DNA from: Enoplosus armatus
Taxonomy: Eukaryota; Chordata; Actinopteri; Centrarchiformes; Enoplosidae
NCBI RefSeq assembly: GCF_043641665.1
Contig: NC_092183.1
Span: 1,226,001 to 1,290,000 of the forward strand
Direction of reading: 5' to 3'
DNA: 64,000 nucleotides
Under the pieces are notes generated by a model. It did no database searches, was not told where the DNA came from, and saw only the letters and a list, made by a program, of their open reading frames with translations. The first letter of the stretch is position 1, and each line of letters opens with the position of its first letter. The translations under genes were made by a program, and so were the position numbers. This document shows positions 25,196 to 36,818 of the stretch, piece after piece.

Positions 25196-28100
25196 TCAGA
25201 GGATGATACATCCGAATTTGTTTTTCTCTTTTTGTGGATCTATTTCTTGATCATGCTTCTTCTTCAAGTCATCAGTTTCTTGTTTTAGATGTTTTGCTTT
25301 GTGGCTTGAGAGGTTTTCCAACAGCTTGTACTCTTTGCTGTGTCTCCCTTCGGTGTCTTCCATCTGTCTCTGATGTTTTTGCTTCATGTCTTTTATTTCC
25401 TCCATGTGTTTATCTAACAAAGCTGCAAAGTCCTGAGTGTATTTCTGTCTGAACTCATTGAGTTCTTCAGCTGGTTTTCTGGCCTCCTCTTCATGTTTCT
25501 TCTTCATGTCATCTATTTTTCTCTTGTAGTTTTCCTCTAATTCTTTTCTCTCCCTCTCCTCTTCTTCTCTTCGGACTCGATCTTCTTCTTTTCTTTTCTT
25601 TTCATGTTTTTCTCTTTCTTGCTCGTATTCATCTTGAAGCTTTTTAAGTCTTGTTTGCTCCTCCTGTCGTCTCTGTTCATCTTCTTGATATCGTTTCTTC
25701 CACCCTTCAGTTCTTTCCTTCTCCCAGTTCTCTCTCTGCTTCCTCATCTCTTCTCTGCTCTGCTCCAGCTTTCTGTCAATGGTTTCCTTTTCCTCTGATT
25801 CTGACTTGATTTTTTCCTCCATAGCTCCGAGTGTTTGTTCCCACTCCTGTTGTTGAACTTCTTCCTGCCTTTTCCTTTCGTTGTCCTCCTTTTCTCTCTT
25901 TTCCTGTTCTTTCCTTCTCTCCTCGCGCTCCTTGTTGATGTTTTCCTCCATTTCTTCAAGTTGTTTAGCTCTCAGTTTTCTCTCCTGTTCAATTTCTGCA
26001 GTTTGTTCTTCTATTCTTCTTTTCATTGCTTGTATTTTTTCCTCATGTTTTCGTTCAAGCTCCTCCTTCTGTCTCTGCATCTCTCTTTCCCTCTCCTTCA
26101 GGATTCTGTCTACTTCCTGTTTTATTGCTGCCTCGGCTTCCTGGAACATCTCATTGGTGTAGCAGCTGCCGCCATTTTTCCTCACCAGTGTCTCAACCTT
26201 TGTCAGCAGCTCGCTGACCTGAGTACGATTCTTCTGATCCTTATTATTGAAAACATGATGTCTATCTCCACAGTCATGTATAAGTTTTTTGACAAAGACA
26301 TCACAGTCTTCTTCTACGTAACTTTCAAATGTTTGATTGTGTAGTTCATCTGCTCTGGTGAATGTAACAATGACGAAATGTTGTGAATTCTTGCCAAAAC
26401 ATCTCTTGATCAGCTCCACAGAGTCTTTTTCCTCCTGTGTAAATCGACCGATCTGCATCACCAGTAAGAACACATGAGGTCCAGGAGACAACAAGCTGAT
26501 GCATTTCACAAGCTCCTGTTGAACGTCATCGTTGGACAGAGTCGTGTCGAACAAGCCGGGGGTGTCGACCACAGTCACAGTTCGTCCATCAATCTCTCCT
26601 GTTGCTTTCTGGCAAAACTTGGTGACAGACTTTGAGCTGATAGTAGATTTAAAATGCTTTTTGCCCAAAATGGTGTTTCCAGTTGCACTCTTCCCACTGC
26701 CAGTCTTCCCAATCAGCACAATCCTGAGACACTCTCTGCTCTGACGTTCGTCATCAGCTCCCATCTCACGTTTCTTTTTAACATCCCTCAGTTCAGCTTT
26801 AAGTCTTGAAACCATCTCCATCTGAGCCTTGGTGAACATGTCCTTTGTGAAGCATCTGGATCCTTCAGCTCTCATCTTTTCCACATCATCCAACATCTGA
26901 GGGATCTGCTGCTCGTCCTGGATGTTGAGAACAACACATCTTCCTCCACAGCTCTGACGGAGCTCCTGGATTTCTCTGTTCTTTCTTACAAAGTCAACAA
27001 CAGCTGGAGCTGTAGGATCTGACTCCACAGTGAACAGAATCACGGTGAAGTCATTGACTCGACAGCTGAATGTGTTCCGGATGGTCTCGAACTCTCCCTT
27101 GTCTTCATCAGTGAGGGGGCCCACAGGTAGGACCAGGATGAAGGCCTGGACGCCCTCAGGATCACAGAGGGAGATACTCCTGAGTGATTCCTCCATCACT
27201 GCCTCCTGAGGTTTTCCATTCAAGGCAGGCAGCTCCACCAGGGACACCCAGCGTCCACACACCTCCCCCTGATGTTTAACACACTCTGATGAGTTGGAGG
27301 CTGGATGAAGCTCTGTCTGACCTAAAATGGCCTTGGCTGCTGAAGTCTTCCCTGCTCCCCTCCTCCCACACAGAACCAGGTTTAGAGCTGGTTTCATGTG
27401 TCCAGACACAGACCGTCGTTTCATGATTAAACCTTCATCCTCATCCTCCAACACATCACAGCTGACATGTTCTCTGATGTTCTCCTTCACAGTTTGACCC
27501 AAGCGTGTCAACAGCTCTGGAAGTTCAAGGTCCTTCAGTTTCAGGTGTCTGTATCTACATATTCTGATCATGTCTTTTAATGGAGGCTGTTCCATGTGTC
27601 TCTCCATCAAACCTGGACTCTCCTCTCTGGGTGTTGATATCAGAACCAATGAATGATCAAATGATCGATCACTGAAGAGTTGAAGGACTCTGCAGAGCCT
27701 CAGCTTGTGTTCCTCAGTGAAGTCTTCAGGCTGTAGAACCAGCAGGAACACATGAGGTCCAGGATCAGAGAGTCTCACACAGGTCTCTACATCTTTTCTC
27801 AGTTTGTTGTCAGAGATGTTGGGATGCAGCAGATCTGGAGTGTTGATGACAACCATTTTTTTCTCCTGAAATTGTGTAATGAATTTCAGACACCAGTCTG
27901 GGGCTTTTTCAGTGTTGAACTTAGCCTTTCTCAGTATGAAGTTCCCCACTGCTCTCCTCTCAGACCAGCTGTTCCCCAGCAGAACAACCCTCAGCTCAGA
28001 CACTGAAATGAAAAAAACTCAATGAATGTTGATTTAATAAAGACAATAAACTCAAAGTACAACCAGCCTTTTTAAAGTGGATGTGGAGAGAATCACTGAA

Positions 28101-31100
28101 TTGCAAATTCACTGACTTCGTAGCTCTTCAAATGATATAAAATGCAACTTAAATATTAGGTATTAATTTATTCATAATTTTGCCCATCATCTTTGGAGTT
28201 AGCAGGTAATTAATTCAATAATTGCTTCAGTTTTTTCAACCACTGGTGAAACACTGGAAATTCAGACCTTATTAAACGTTACATAATGTGTAATACATAA
28301 ATCTGACTCAGTTCATACTGACTTACTGTGAGGAGGCAGAAATTCATAGCTGTCAATGCACTCCACAGGTTGCCCATCATCTGTGACTGTAAGGATACAG
28401 AAATATGTAAAATCTTTAATTCATCACATGTAGTCTATAACAGGTCTGCTCAGGACAGTGATCATTCAAATGAGCAATGACGGTTGACGTCTACTTTAAA
28501 CTACTCGCCAGACATGATGATATTGGAAAAAACAAAAACCTGCCTTTAATAACAGCATCGTAACTTATTTATTCCAACAGTGTTTGCATATGCAACGACA
28601 AAATGATCAAGATCACGCAACCAAATGTTGGTTAAGGTGAGGTACAATCCTGTTTTAGGTTTAGACTCCTTTGTGCCTCCACTAGGATGTTACGCAGGAC
28701 AGCAGCAGAGACAGATTGGCTACCCAGGACCACCATCTGACAATCTTTCACAGACTTTATTTCTCTCTACTTGATACGGTCAGAATGTGCAGAACTTGGG
28801 GGCTTGAAATGGAAGTTAACCTGGTGCTGCAGCAGTTGCTCCTGAAGCGGAGGGACCATTTCATGAAATGCCCTTTTTAGCTTCACATGTCCTCTTCAGA
28901 AGTTTTTGCAGCAGTCAGTAAAGACTTCACAGGGTTCCTAGGGCTCCTATGGGGGTTACCACTTCTTGCTACAAATCGCCATAAGGCCATAAAGAATGCA
29001 TCGGAATCAAGACTTTCCAAGATATCCAGATGGACATATTGTGTGGCCAAACATGTCAATATTATTCCCAATCATCTGCCTTTTATGGTGAATAGCCTAA
29101 AGCAGTCTAGACCAATAGACCAGGAAGCTGTTTAAACAACTGAACTCTAGCCAGTGGCAAGTCTGCCTGTTTGGGAGTGTCTATCTCTGCCACAGCTCAG
29201 CAAAGACGTGTTCCTGGATCAGACGTTTGGCAGCGATGATATAAATCCTCTGATACTGTCATCAACAGGATTCGTGACTTCATGACACACTTCACTGCAG
29301 GGAGCTCCCCTCACTGACTCTTTAAACTGAACGGAAGAAAAACGATTCAGACTTTACGCCTCTAGAGCCACCCAGAAGCCAGTAGGTTCAAAACTGCAAT
29401 GCAGAGCATTTTTCTTTCTTTATATTTCTGATATGTGTGTGTGTGTGTGTGTGTGTGTAGATTAAGCTTTGCAAAGGAGGACAAATTAAAAATCATCCAA
29501 ATCAAATATATAAACAAAATGATGTCACTTAAAGAGAATGAAGGGAGGGAGGCCACCTTTAAAGTCTTTAACGGTTGGAAGAGATTGCACCGGAGTGGGA
29601 GAGGGGTTTTAGACACTGTTTGGCAATCTGACAAGCACTTTGTTTTAAGCATACTGACACCTTTACAGTAATGTGATTTCTTTCTAGTAACAAGTGGCGA
29701 CAGGGGTTGCACATTCAGTAACATTACAGTTACTGTGCCACGGATCACATCTGAGAAAAGCAGGTTGTTTAATTTCAAAGTCAGATCACTGCGCCACCGT
29801 GGGCGGCATGGCGGCACCAAAATGCCGAACAGGTTTTCATTCAGCTTAATTAGACTCACAGTCAGGGCGCAGTCTGTCAGGGCTGCTGCCACGCTGCTGG
29901 GGTTTCACACCATCTTCCTCTGTAGAAATACAGAAAACCTCAGATATGAACACGTTTAAAATATCTTTAATCACTTTCAAACTGTAGTACACTGGTATGG
30001 TCTTTTGTTGCAGCTTGGAAACTCTTTTGGTAAATTTTGTATCCCAAAACAAACTGCGGCACAGAATGGAGTAAAATATGTTTTTGAGCAAAGTGTCACT
30101 TCCATTAAAGTTTCTATGTGGAGTTTTCAGAAAGTCGTTGTTTTTAATGACACCGGTGGCCGCGAAGTGAACTGCAGTCTGCATCCTGTTCCTCTGCCTG
30201 CACTCTCCTCCTCAATGAATTCAATTCAACCCCTAAAGTAAGTGGATACAGGTAGTAACCAGCTACCAGTCCCTGATTAAACTGCCCTGAGTTGTTAAAT
30301 GTGGTCAGTTCTTGTTCTATGATTAACTGAAGCATTAGTTATATTTACACAGAATATTCATTGATGCTTTAAGTCTTGAACTCTACTTTGTCAGTGTGGT
30401 TTCTAATGATATATGTGTATATTTATTTTTGTCCCCCATATTTTTTATATCTGTATTTATTATTTGTATATTGTTTTTCTTTTTAAAAGAAAATACTTCT
30501 AATTCATATCGACACAGTGCTGTCTGCTGTGTGTTTCTGCACCTTTCTGTCTTTGCTGCTGTGACTTGTAGATTTCCCCGCTGTGGGATTAATGAATTCT
30601 AAGTCTAAATCTAAATCGAATGAATGCATTTGATCATAAATAATTGTCAGTAATCATGTCAATTAATATGGATGAGATAATGTAGACCTGAACAGTTATG
30701 ACTAACTTTAGTCTGGCCGATGCTGCAGTTCTTTTATCGTCTGTGTAATCTGTGAACAGTGAGAGAAGACGTGGCTGAGCAACGCAGAGCCAACATTTCA
30801 TTCACATTATGGAATTATTCTCAGCATTTTTTTTTTTAAATCAAACTGAAAGTGAGGAATAAAATATATGCTTCAGCGTAAAATGACACCTTTAGGCGCC
30901 GTTTAGATCGGCTGTCCAATCAGATGCGCTTTATTCACGACTCACAGACCTGATCTAGGGTCTGTGTGTAATATGTGGACAGAGAAAGTTATCCAGAGTT
31001 ATCCAGATTAATGAAGAATCAAAATCAGAATCAGGATTATTGCCAAGTAGGTTTTCACATACAAGGAATTTGTCTTGATATAATGGTGCATAGTAAGTAG

Positions 31101-31381
31101 AAAATATAAAGAAAGATGAAAGCAAGTACTGCAAGTCAAGAAGCATTAATAGAAAATTGCCAATAAAATGAAATAAAATGAAAGAGCTGCACAGTTCTGA
31201 TGGGATGTGCAAAATATTGACCAGGAAATGTGCAAAATTCACAGTATGAACAATAAGAAGAAGAATATTTGCAATGTTCCGAACACGTGTGCAGACTTAA
31301 TATAACATGTAGTGTGTGTGTGTGGGGGGGGGGGGGGTCACCTCCTGCAGGCTTGGAAAGTCTTGATTCCGATGCAAACAT
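25196..31381 (-). CDS. GIMAP/AIG1-family GTPase, copy 3 (triple G domain, coiled coil, CaaX)
   Basis: Exons in transcript order: 31381-31342 (ATG), 29919-29860, 28386-28327 and 28002-25196. All junctions are phase 1 with GT-AG sites; the total is 989 codons, 988 residues. Two successive 60-nt exons replace the single one of copies 2 and 4. The last 60-nt exon supplies the A of the ATG in [10 protein letters not shown]. Domain 1 is degenerate ([12 protein letters not shown]). Domain 2 has a complete P-loop (GRRGAGKT, where copies 1 and 2 have GAAKT). Domain 3 is canonical ([22 protein letters not shown]). A long Glu/Lys/Arg coiled coil and a C-terminal CIIL (CaaX, predicted geranylgeranylation) follow. 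It is the most complete member here and the best candidate for a working GTPase. The first exon is the least certain part, since it shares 25 nt with a BEL/Pao remnant in the following intron. Confidence 0.88.
28640..29080 (-). mobile_element. BEL/Pao retrotransposon integrase remnant in an intron of GIMAP copy 3
   Basis: On the minus strand about 28883-29071 reads as the Pao-type integrase core, with a [18 protein letters not shown] block followed by [13 protein letters not shown]. About 28660-28870 continues, after stops and frame changes, with the FKPPS ... REIKSVK part of the same domain. No LTRs recognised. It is an inactive fragment in the same orientation as the host gene. Confidence 0.65.
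29435..29459. repeat. (GT)n microsatellite
   Basis: About 12 GT units inside the intron between the first two exons of GIMAP copy 3. Confidence 0.85.
31010..31275. repeat. Dispersed teleost retroelement fragment
   Basis: Begins with aatcagaatcaggattattgc and contains 'ttcacatacaaggaatttg', a widespread teleost repeat 5' motif, followed by A-rich sequence. Located in the first intron of GIMAP copy 3. Confidence 0.6.
31312..31337. repeat. (GT)n plus poly-G at the first donor of GIMAP copy 3
   Basis: A GT run merging into 14-15 G lies 3 bp from the predicted donor of exon 1 (exon end 31342). In the transcript this is a poly-C/CA tract just inside the intron. Confidence 0.85.
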
Positions 31382-31700
31382 CACAGACTGATTCAGCTGG
31401 AGGGAAGAAGAAGAGAATTTCGGTTCTGTTACGTTGAACTCTGTTCTTCGCTCTTCCACTCAGGCAGTTTTCATGTGCGTTCATGTGACTTTAACGGGAG
31501 TTAGAACTCTTCCTCCTGCTTCTGTTGATCTAAAATGGCGGAACTGCCGTTGATACTAATACTACCTACCGGAGATAAAACAACGACAGCTTCAGCTGGA
31601 CTTGCACCACGTCCTCTTGAGTCCACGATCAAAGCAAAACCAGTTTTCCAACCAAACTGTTGGAGTTCCGCGTTTCTCGGAGTTACGTGAAGTAACCTGC

Positions 31701-31701
31701 G

Positions 31702-31732
<31 letters not shown>
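31701..31732. repeat. (GT)n microsatellite
   Basis: About 14 GT units upstream of GIMAP copy 3. Confidence 0.9.
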
Positions 31733-31734
<2 letters not shown>

Positions 31735-31754
31735 CAACAAGGCGTCTCCAGCTC

Positions 31755-32782
31755 AGACATGAAGTTACAGACAGATGTACAGACAGGTGTACAGACATGA
31801 AGTTACAGACAGATGTACAGACAGGTGTACAGACAGATGTACAGACATGAAGTTACAGACATGAAGTTACAGACAGATGTACAGACATGAAGTTACAGAC
31901 ATGAAGTTACAGATAGATGTACAGACATGAAGTTACAGACAGATGTACAGACAGATGTACAGACATGAAGTTACAGACAGGTGTACAGACATGAAGTTAC
32001 AGACATGAAGTTACAGACAGATGTACAGACATGAAGTTACAGACAGATGTACAGACAGATGTACAGACATGAAGTTACAGACAGATGTACAGACATGAAG
32101 TTACAGACAGATGTACAGACAGATGTACAGACAGATGTACAGACATGAAGTTACAGACAGATGTACAGACAGATGTACAGACATGAAGTTACAGACAGAT
32201 GTACAGACATGAAGTTACAGACAGATGTACAGACAGGTGTACAGACAGATGTACAGACATGAAGTTACAGACAGATGTACAGACATGAAGTTACAGACAG
32301 ATGTACAGACAGGTGTACAGACAGATGTACAGACATGAAGTTACAGACATGAAGTTACAGACAGATGTACAGACAGATGTAAAGACAGATGTACAGACAT
32401 GAAGTTACAGACATGAAGTTACAGACAGATGTACAGACATGAAGTTACAGACAGATGTACAGACAGATGTACAGACATGAAGTTACAGACATGAAGTTAC
32501 AGACAGGTGTACAGACATGAAGTTACAGACATGAAGTTACAGACAGATGTACAGACATGAAGTTACAGACAGATGTACAGACAGATGTACAGACATGAAG
32601 TTACAGACAGATGTACAGACATGAAGTTACAGACAGATGTACAGACAGATGTACAGACAGATGTACAGACATGAAGTTACAGACAGATGTACAGACATGA
32701 AGTTACAGACAGATGTACAGACAGATGTACAGACATGAAGGTACAGACATGAAGTTACAGACAGATGTACAGACAGATGTGC
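31755..32782 (+). repeat. Minisatellite upstream of GIMAP copy 3 (12- and 14-bp units)
   Basis: About 1.03 kb built from two interchangeable units, agatgtacagac (12 bp, with aggtgtacagac variants) and atgaagttacagac (14 bp). It begins about 370 bp upstream of the ATG of copy 3. Confidence 0.96.
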
Positions 32783-33839
32783 AGGTCATCTCTGTTGGTC
32801 TGCTGGTCACCAGTGAGAAGCCAAAGTGAAAGTGAAGGCGAGGGATGGGCGGGACTCCGCAACACGTTCAGGTGTCTGTCAAAAGGATGAAGTTGCAAAG
32901 GTGAAAACAGACTAAACAGCGTGTCCAGAACTGTGAAGGACACTCAGTCTTCTGTGGTGGAAAACACACGTTTGATACAAGCAGAGAAGAAGATGGACAT
33001 GTTTTCACTGTGTACAAACTCTTTTTACACCATTTATATTTTTGAAACTCCACATGTTCCGTAATTATTCTTAACATTTCGTTTCCTCTGATTTGCAGTT
33101 GAACTGATAGCTGTTTTGTTTAGGTGTCATATTTGCTATAATATCTGTGAATGTAGGAGTTGAATAATGTCCCTGCTCACCTGAGCCAGCCCCAACTATA
33201 AGTGACCAGCTTCTGTTGGTCAGCTCGGCTGAAGGGGATATTTCCCACAAACTCTGAACACACCGCTAGGTGTTTGTTTTGACTCCTGAGGCCCGGTAAT
33301 CTGTATGTTTAATGTTCGGTCAGCCCGGGAACCTGTGTCGTTAACATTCATAACAACACATTAGCATCCAAGCTAGCAGCCCCTCATGTGAGCGGAGCGA
33401 CGTGTTGTATTTATCTTTGTTTAAGTTGTTCAGAAAGTCGACAGCTACAACATTTTCATACGCAGCTGTCACACTGTTAAATATGTATGTTTGTATGTTT
33501 GTAAATGACTCGTTGGCAGCCTCGTGTTGTCGAAAGGAATAGTGAGCAGCGATTTTCTGTGTTTGCTTTTTAGTTTTCACGGTGTCAGAGAAATGCTGCT
33601 CATGCTGTTCGTCCAGACGAAGAAACGGTTGCACCCGTCGAGACTCTCCGCCGTGTTTTACCAAACCGAGCTGCTGCACACATTCCTGCAGGAATGCAGA
33701 TGTAGGGCAGTTGCCTGTTTTAGTCACCAGGTGGCACTGTTGCGCTGTCTGCGCCGCAGCATGTTCGGCAATTCATGCTGTTTGTCCCTTGCGGGATACC
33801 GTAAGTTTACTTTCTATTGCCCCGCAAGGTGGCGTGAAG
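32783..33839. other. Intergenic sequence, no gene supported
   Basis: Unique-looking DNA with a CTCF-like motif at 33724-33738 (TCACCAGGTGGCACT, 14 of 15 positions). Open frames here up to 139 codons show no family features or splice support. Confidence 0.4.
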
Positions 33840-34714
33840 TAGTGATGTTCGATACCACTGATTTCCTTTCCGATCCAATACTGAGTAAAATTCAGGCTGG
33901 TATCGGCGATACTGATACCGATATTTTATGCGACTACCCCTAATATGTCTTTTAAATCTAAAAAAAGTAGTGTATTTCAAATCATAGCTTCCTTAAGAAT
34001 ACAAGGCAGAGTAATTTATTTATTTATTTATTTTAAACTCTGAAGTATATTGAGGTAGCAGCCTCATTTACAATATAGTCGCATTAATACAACAATAGAA
34101 AAACCAGAGGACACAATCATACAATATATGTGAAAATGGTGTTTCGAACTCTGAAAAAAAAGAAAAATAGTACAATTATAAAAACATTAAAGTAAATTCT
34201 TGCTTAATTATTAAGAACTACTATAAAGATGAAAATACTGAACATGTAAATAACAGCATCCAACATTGACACTATTGTTCCCTCATTCACAGGTTTTTGT
34301 TAAGGAACAATAGCATATTTACTGTCTTCCCCTTGAGTCTGTTTCGTTTTTTGCTCAGAACCTCTCCTGCCTTTGAAAAGACTCTCTCTGAAATAGCTCC
34401 ACACATGACTCCGTTTGCGTTCTGCCATTGTGTCCACAGATTGTGACTGACTGAGAGCACGGAGCAGAGTGCCGCTGCACTTACGCATGACACACTTACT
34501 CATGCGGAAGAAAAAGTAGTCCCCCAACCGCGTGTCACTTAGACAACATCTCAATAGTTTAGTTACTTTTCAACGCGTTCCTGTTAAGGATATACCTTAC
34601 CTCAAATGACTTAAGTATCAAAAGTATCGATATTTTGATTTGAGAATCGATTTTAGAGCATAAAGATCCGGTATCGGAGGTATCGATATTTCAGGATCGA
34701 TCCGCACATCACTA
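33840..34714 (-). mobile_element. hAT-family DNA transposon, internally deleted
   Basis: The ends are 12-bp inverted repeats with one mismatch (tagtgatgttcg at 33840; the reverse complement of 34703-34714 is tagtgatgtgcg). Flanking 8-mers gcgtgaag (33832-33839) and gcatgaag (34715-34722) differ at one base and fit the 8-bp target duplication typical of hAT elements. On the minus strand 34400-34287 encodes the C-terminal hAT dimerisation motif (SERVFSKAGEVLSKKRNRL type) followed by a stop. The rest of the transposase is missing. The ends also contain several tatcgata words. Confidence 0.82.
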
Positions 34715-34722
34715 GCATGAAG

Positions 34723-35992
34723 CCGGCAGCCCTGTGATGGCCAGCAGCAGCGACGAGGAGTGTTACTGTGAAATAAAGTGCAGTCAAGGTCTCAGCCACA
34801 ATCCCGAATCCTGGGTCTGGTGCCTCCTTCTCTCCGACACTCCTCTACAAACACCAAAATTCACAACGCAGAGTCGGGGGGGGGGTGCAGAGAGTCTGGC
34901 AGCTGGTTACACAGATACAAATAAAACAAAGTTTTATTACAGTGACTTTGTGTTTCCATCTTTGATAGCTTTTGATTGGACGGTGCTACAGATGTTTCCT
35001 AGCAGCCGATTTACACATTACTAAAGTCTACTATATATATATATATATATATATACATATATATATACTAGATCTACTGTTGCAACCCGATTTAGTGAAT
35101 CATTCTAGTTGCTAAGAACTTCGGAAGGACTTAACACACAAACTGAGGATTTACAACTTGCTGCTGCTGCGACCCCGTCCACACCTACTGAGTGGACCTC
35201 GTGGTGAGATTGCTTTGTCCACGACTACTAGTGTGAAGTACTGACGACAGCAAATGAAGGAAGTAAAGAGATAAATGGAGGTGAATGAAGATGTGTTTCA
35301 GACAGAAGCCGCTTCCTCCCACAGTGTCTCCTGTGCAGGTAGAAACAAACCTGTGAGCTCTGTTTCCTCACTTTATCATACAGCTCATGATATTCACCAC
35401 AGGGAAACACTTTATTCACCACAGGGAAACACTTTATTCATCTTTTAGAACGATAGACGAAGAAACCAAAGATCAAATACAGAACACACCATTAAAGACT
35501 GATCTGGGTTCTGTCTGAAGTTGATCAGCAGCTCATTGTGCCGCCCTTTTTTAACAAGACTCAACTTATTTAAGATGAAAAAGAAAAAACTAAAACTTAC
35601 ACTTTCTCTAATATATAATGTGAATATGTACAAACTTTACAGGAAACCAGCAGACACAGAGAAGATCCTGAATGTTACAGACGACAGATACTGAACTGCA
35701 ACACAACACTAAGTCAGCACCACAGCTGAACACCGACCACGACTCCGTGAGCTGAAACAAACATGGCTGCCGACAGAAGACCGGCTGAGACGGAGCTTTA
35801 GTTCCTCACGAAGTCCTCTGAAGTTTACTGTCGTTAACTGGCAGCCAATGAGAAGTCTTTCTGTGGCCACGGTTTGCATTACAGCGTAGTCCGCTGCTGA
35901 ATCTTACAGTGAAAGTTTCAGTTATTGAAACCAAATGAAACGAGAGGAAAGGAAGCAGATCTGATGTTGTGACGTTTACAGGAAACAAACCC
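34723..35992. other. Intergenic sequence with simple repeats
   Basis: No gene supported. Contains an AT microsatellite (35030-35070) and a near-perfect tandem duplication of about 24 bp (ttcaccacagggaaacactt, about 35393-35440). Confidence 0.45.
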
Positions 35993-36395
35993 TCAAAGGA
36001 TCCAACAGTTCGATGTGTCGACTTGTTTCAGAAGTTCTGGTATCAAGTCAGTTATTTCTTTTTCATGTGTTTGCTGCAGATTCTTCTTTTCTGTCTCAGT
36101 TTTCATGTTTTTCATTTCTTTTTGGTGTTTTTTCAGTAAGTCATTGATTTTTCTCTGATTTTCTCTCTTGGTCACACATTTCACTAAGTGACAGATTTCA
36201 CCTCGATGTTTGTTCTTCAGTTGTTCTTCGTTGTGGACTGAAAGTGCCTTTAAGACGTCATATTGCTCATCTTTGTCTTTCACTTCTTTCTCGTACTGCT
36301 GCTTCTGAGATGCAGATTCCTTGTTGTATTTCTCTTTGAATTCATTAAACTCTTCAGCTTTCTTTCTGGCCTCCTCTTCAGATTCTCCAGACTGT
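35993..36395 (-). pseudogene. Detached GIMAP C-terminal tail with CaaX-like end
   Basis: An open frame on the minus strand resumes the EEEARKKAEE...NEF pattern of the GIMAP coiled coil, continues about 120 residues with diverged sequence and ends in CWIL. It lies about 90 bp beyond the tail of copy 4 (stop near 36484) and is not joined to a G domain. It may be the last part of a lost paralogue or an alternative 3' exon (AG of tacag near 36395 could be an acceptor). Confidence 0.5.
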
Positions 36396-36483
36396 ATTCG
36401 TAAAACAGTCAGTTTGAATGAAGATAATGTTTAACAGCCAAGACACTTAAATGATGTTGAAATGAAACATAACATCATAACGA

Positions 36484-36818
36484 TCAGGCGATGATACATG
36501 TGGATCTGTCGTTCTCTTTTTGTTGATTTATTTCTTGTTCATGCTTCTTCTTCGAGTCGTCCATTTCTTTCTTTAGTTCTTTTGCTTTGTGGCTTGAGAG
36601 GTTTTCCAACAGCTTGTACTCTTTGCTGTGTCTCCCTTCGTTGTCTTCCATCTGTCTCTGATGTTTTTGCTTCATGTCTTTTATTTCCTCCATGTGTTTA
36701 TCTACCAAACTTGGAAAGTCCTGAGTGTATTTCTGTCTGAACTCATTGAGTTCTTGTTTTCTGGCCTCCTCTTCATGTTTCTTCTTCATGTCATCTATTT
36801 TTCTCTTATAGTTTTCCT
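36484..36818 (-). pseudogene. Out-of-frame 3' tail of GIMAP copy 4
   Basis: This segment aligns with the last about 110 codons of copies 1 and 3 ([10 protein letters not shown] ... NDRSTCIIA) and would end in a CaaX box, CIIA. It follows the premature stop of copy 4 in another frame, because of a 5-bp insertion near 36875-36894. The downstream flank (about 36405-36475) also matches the flank of copy 3 (about 25135-25190), so the whole 3' end was duplicated together. Confidence 0.75.
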
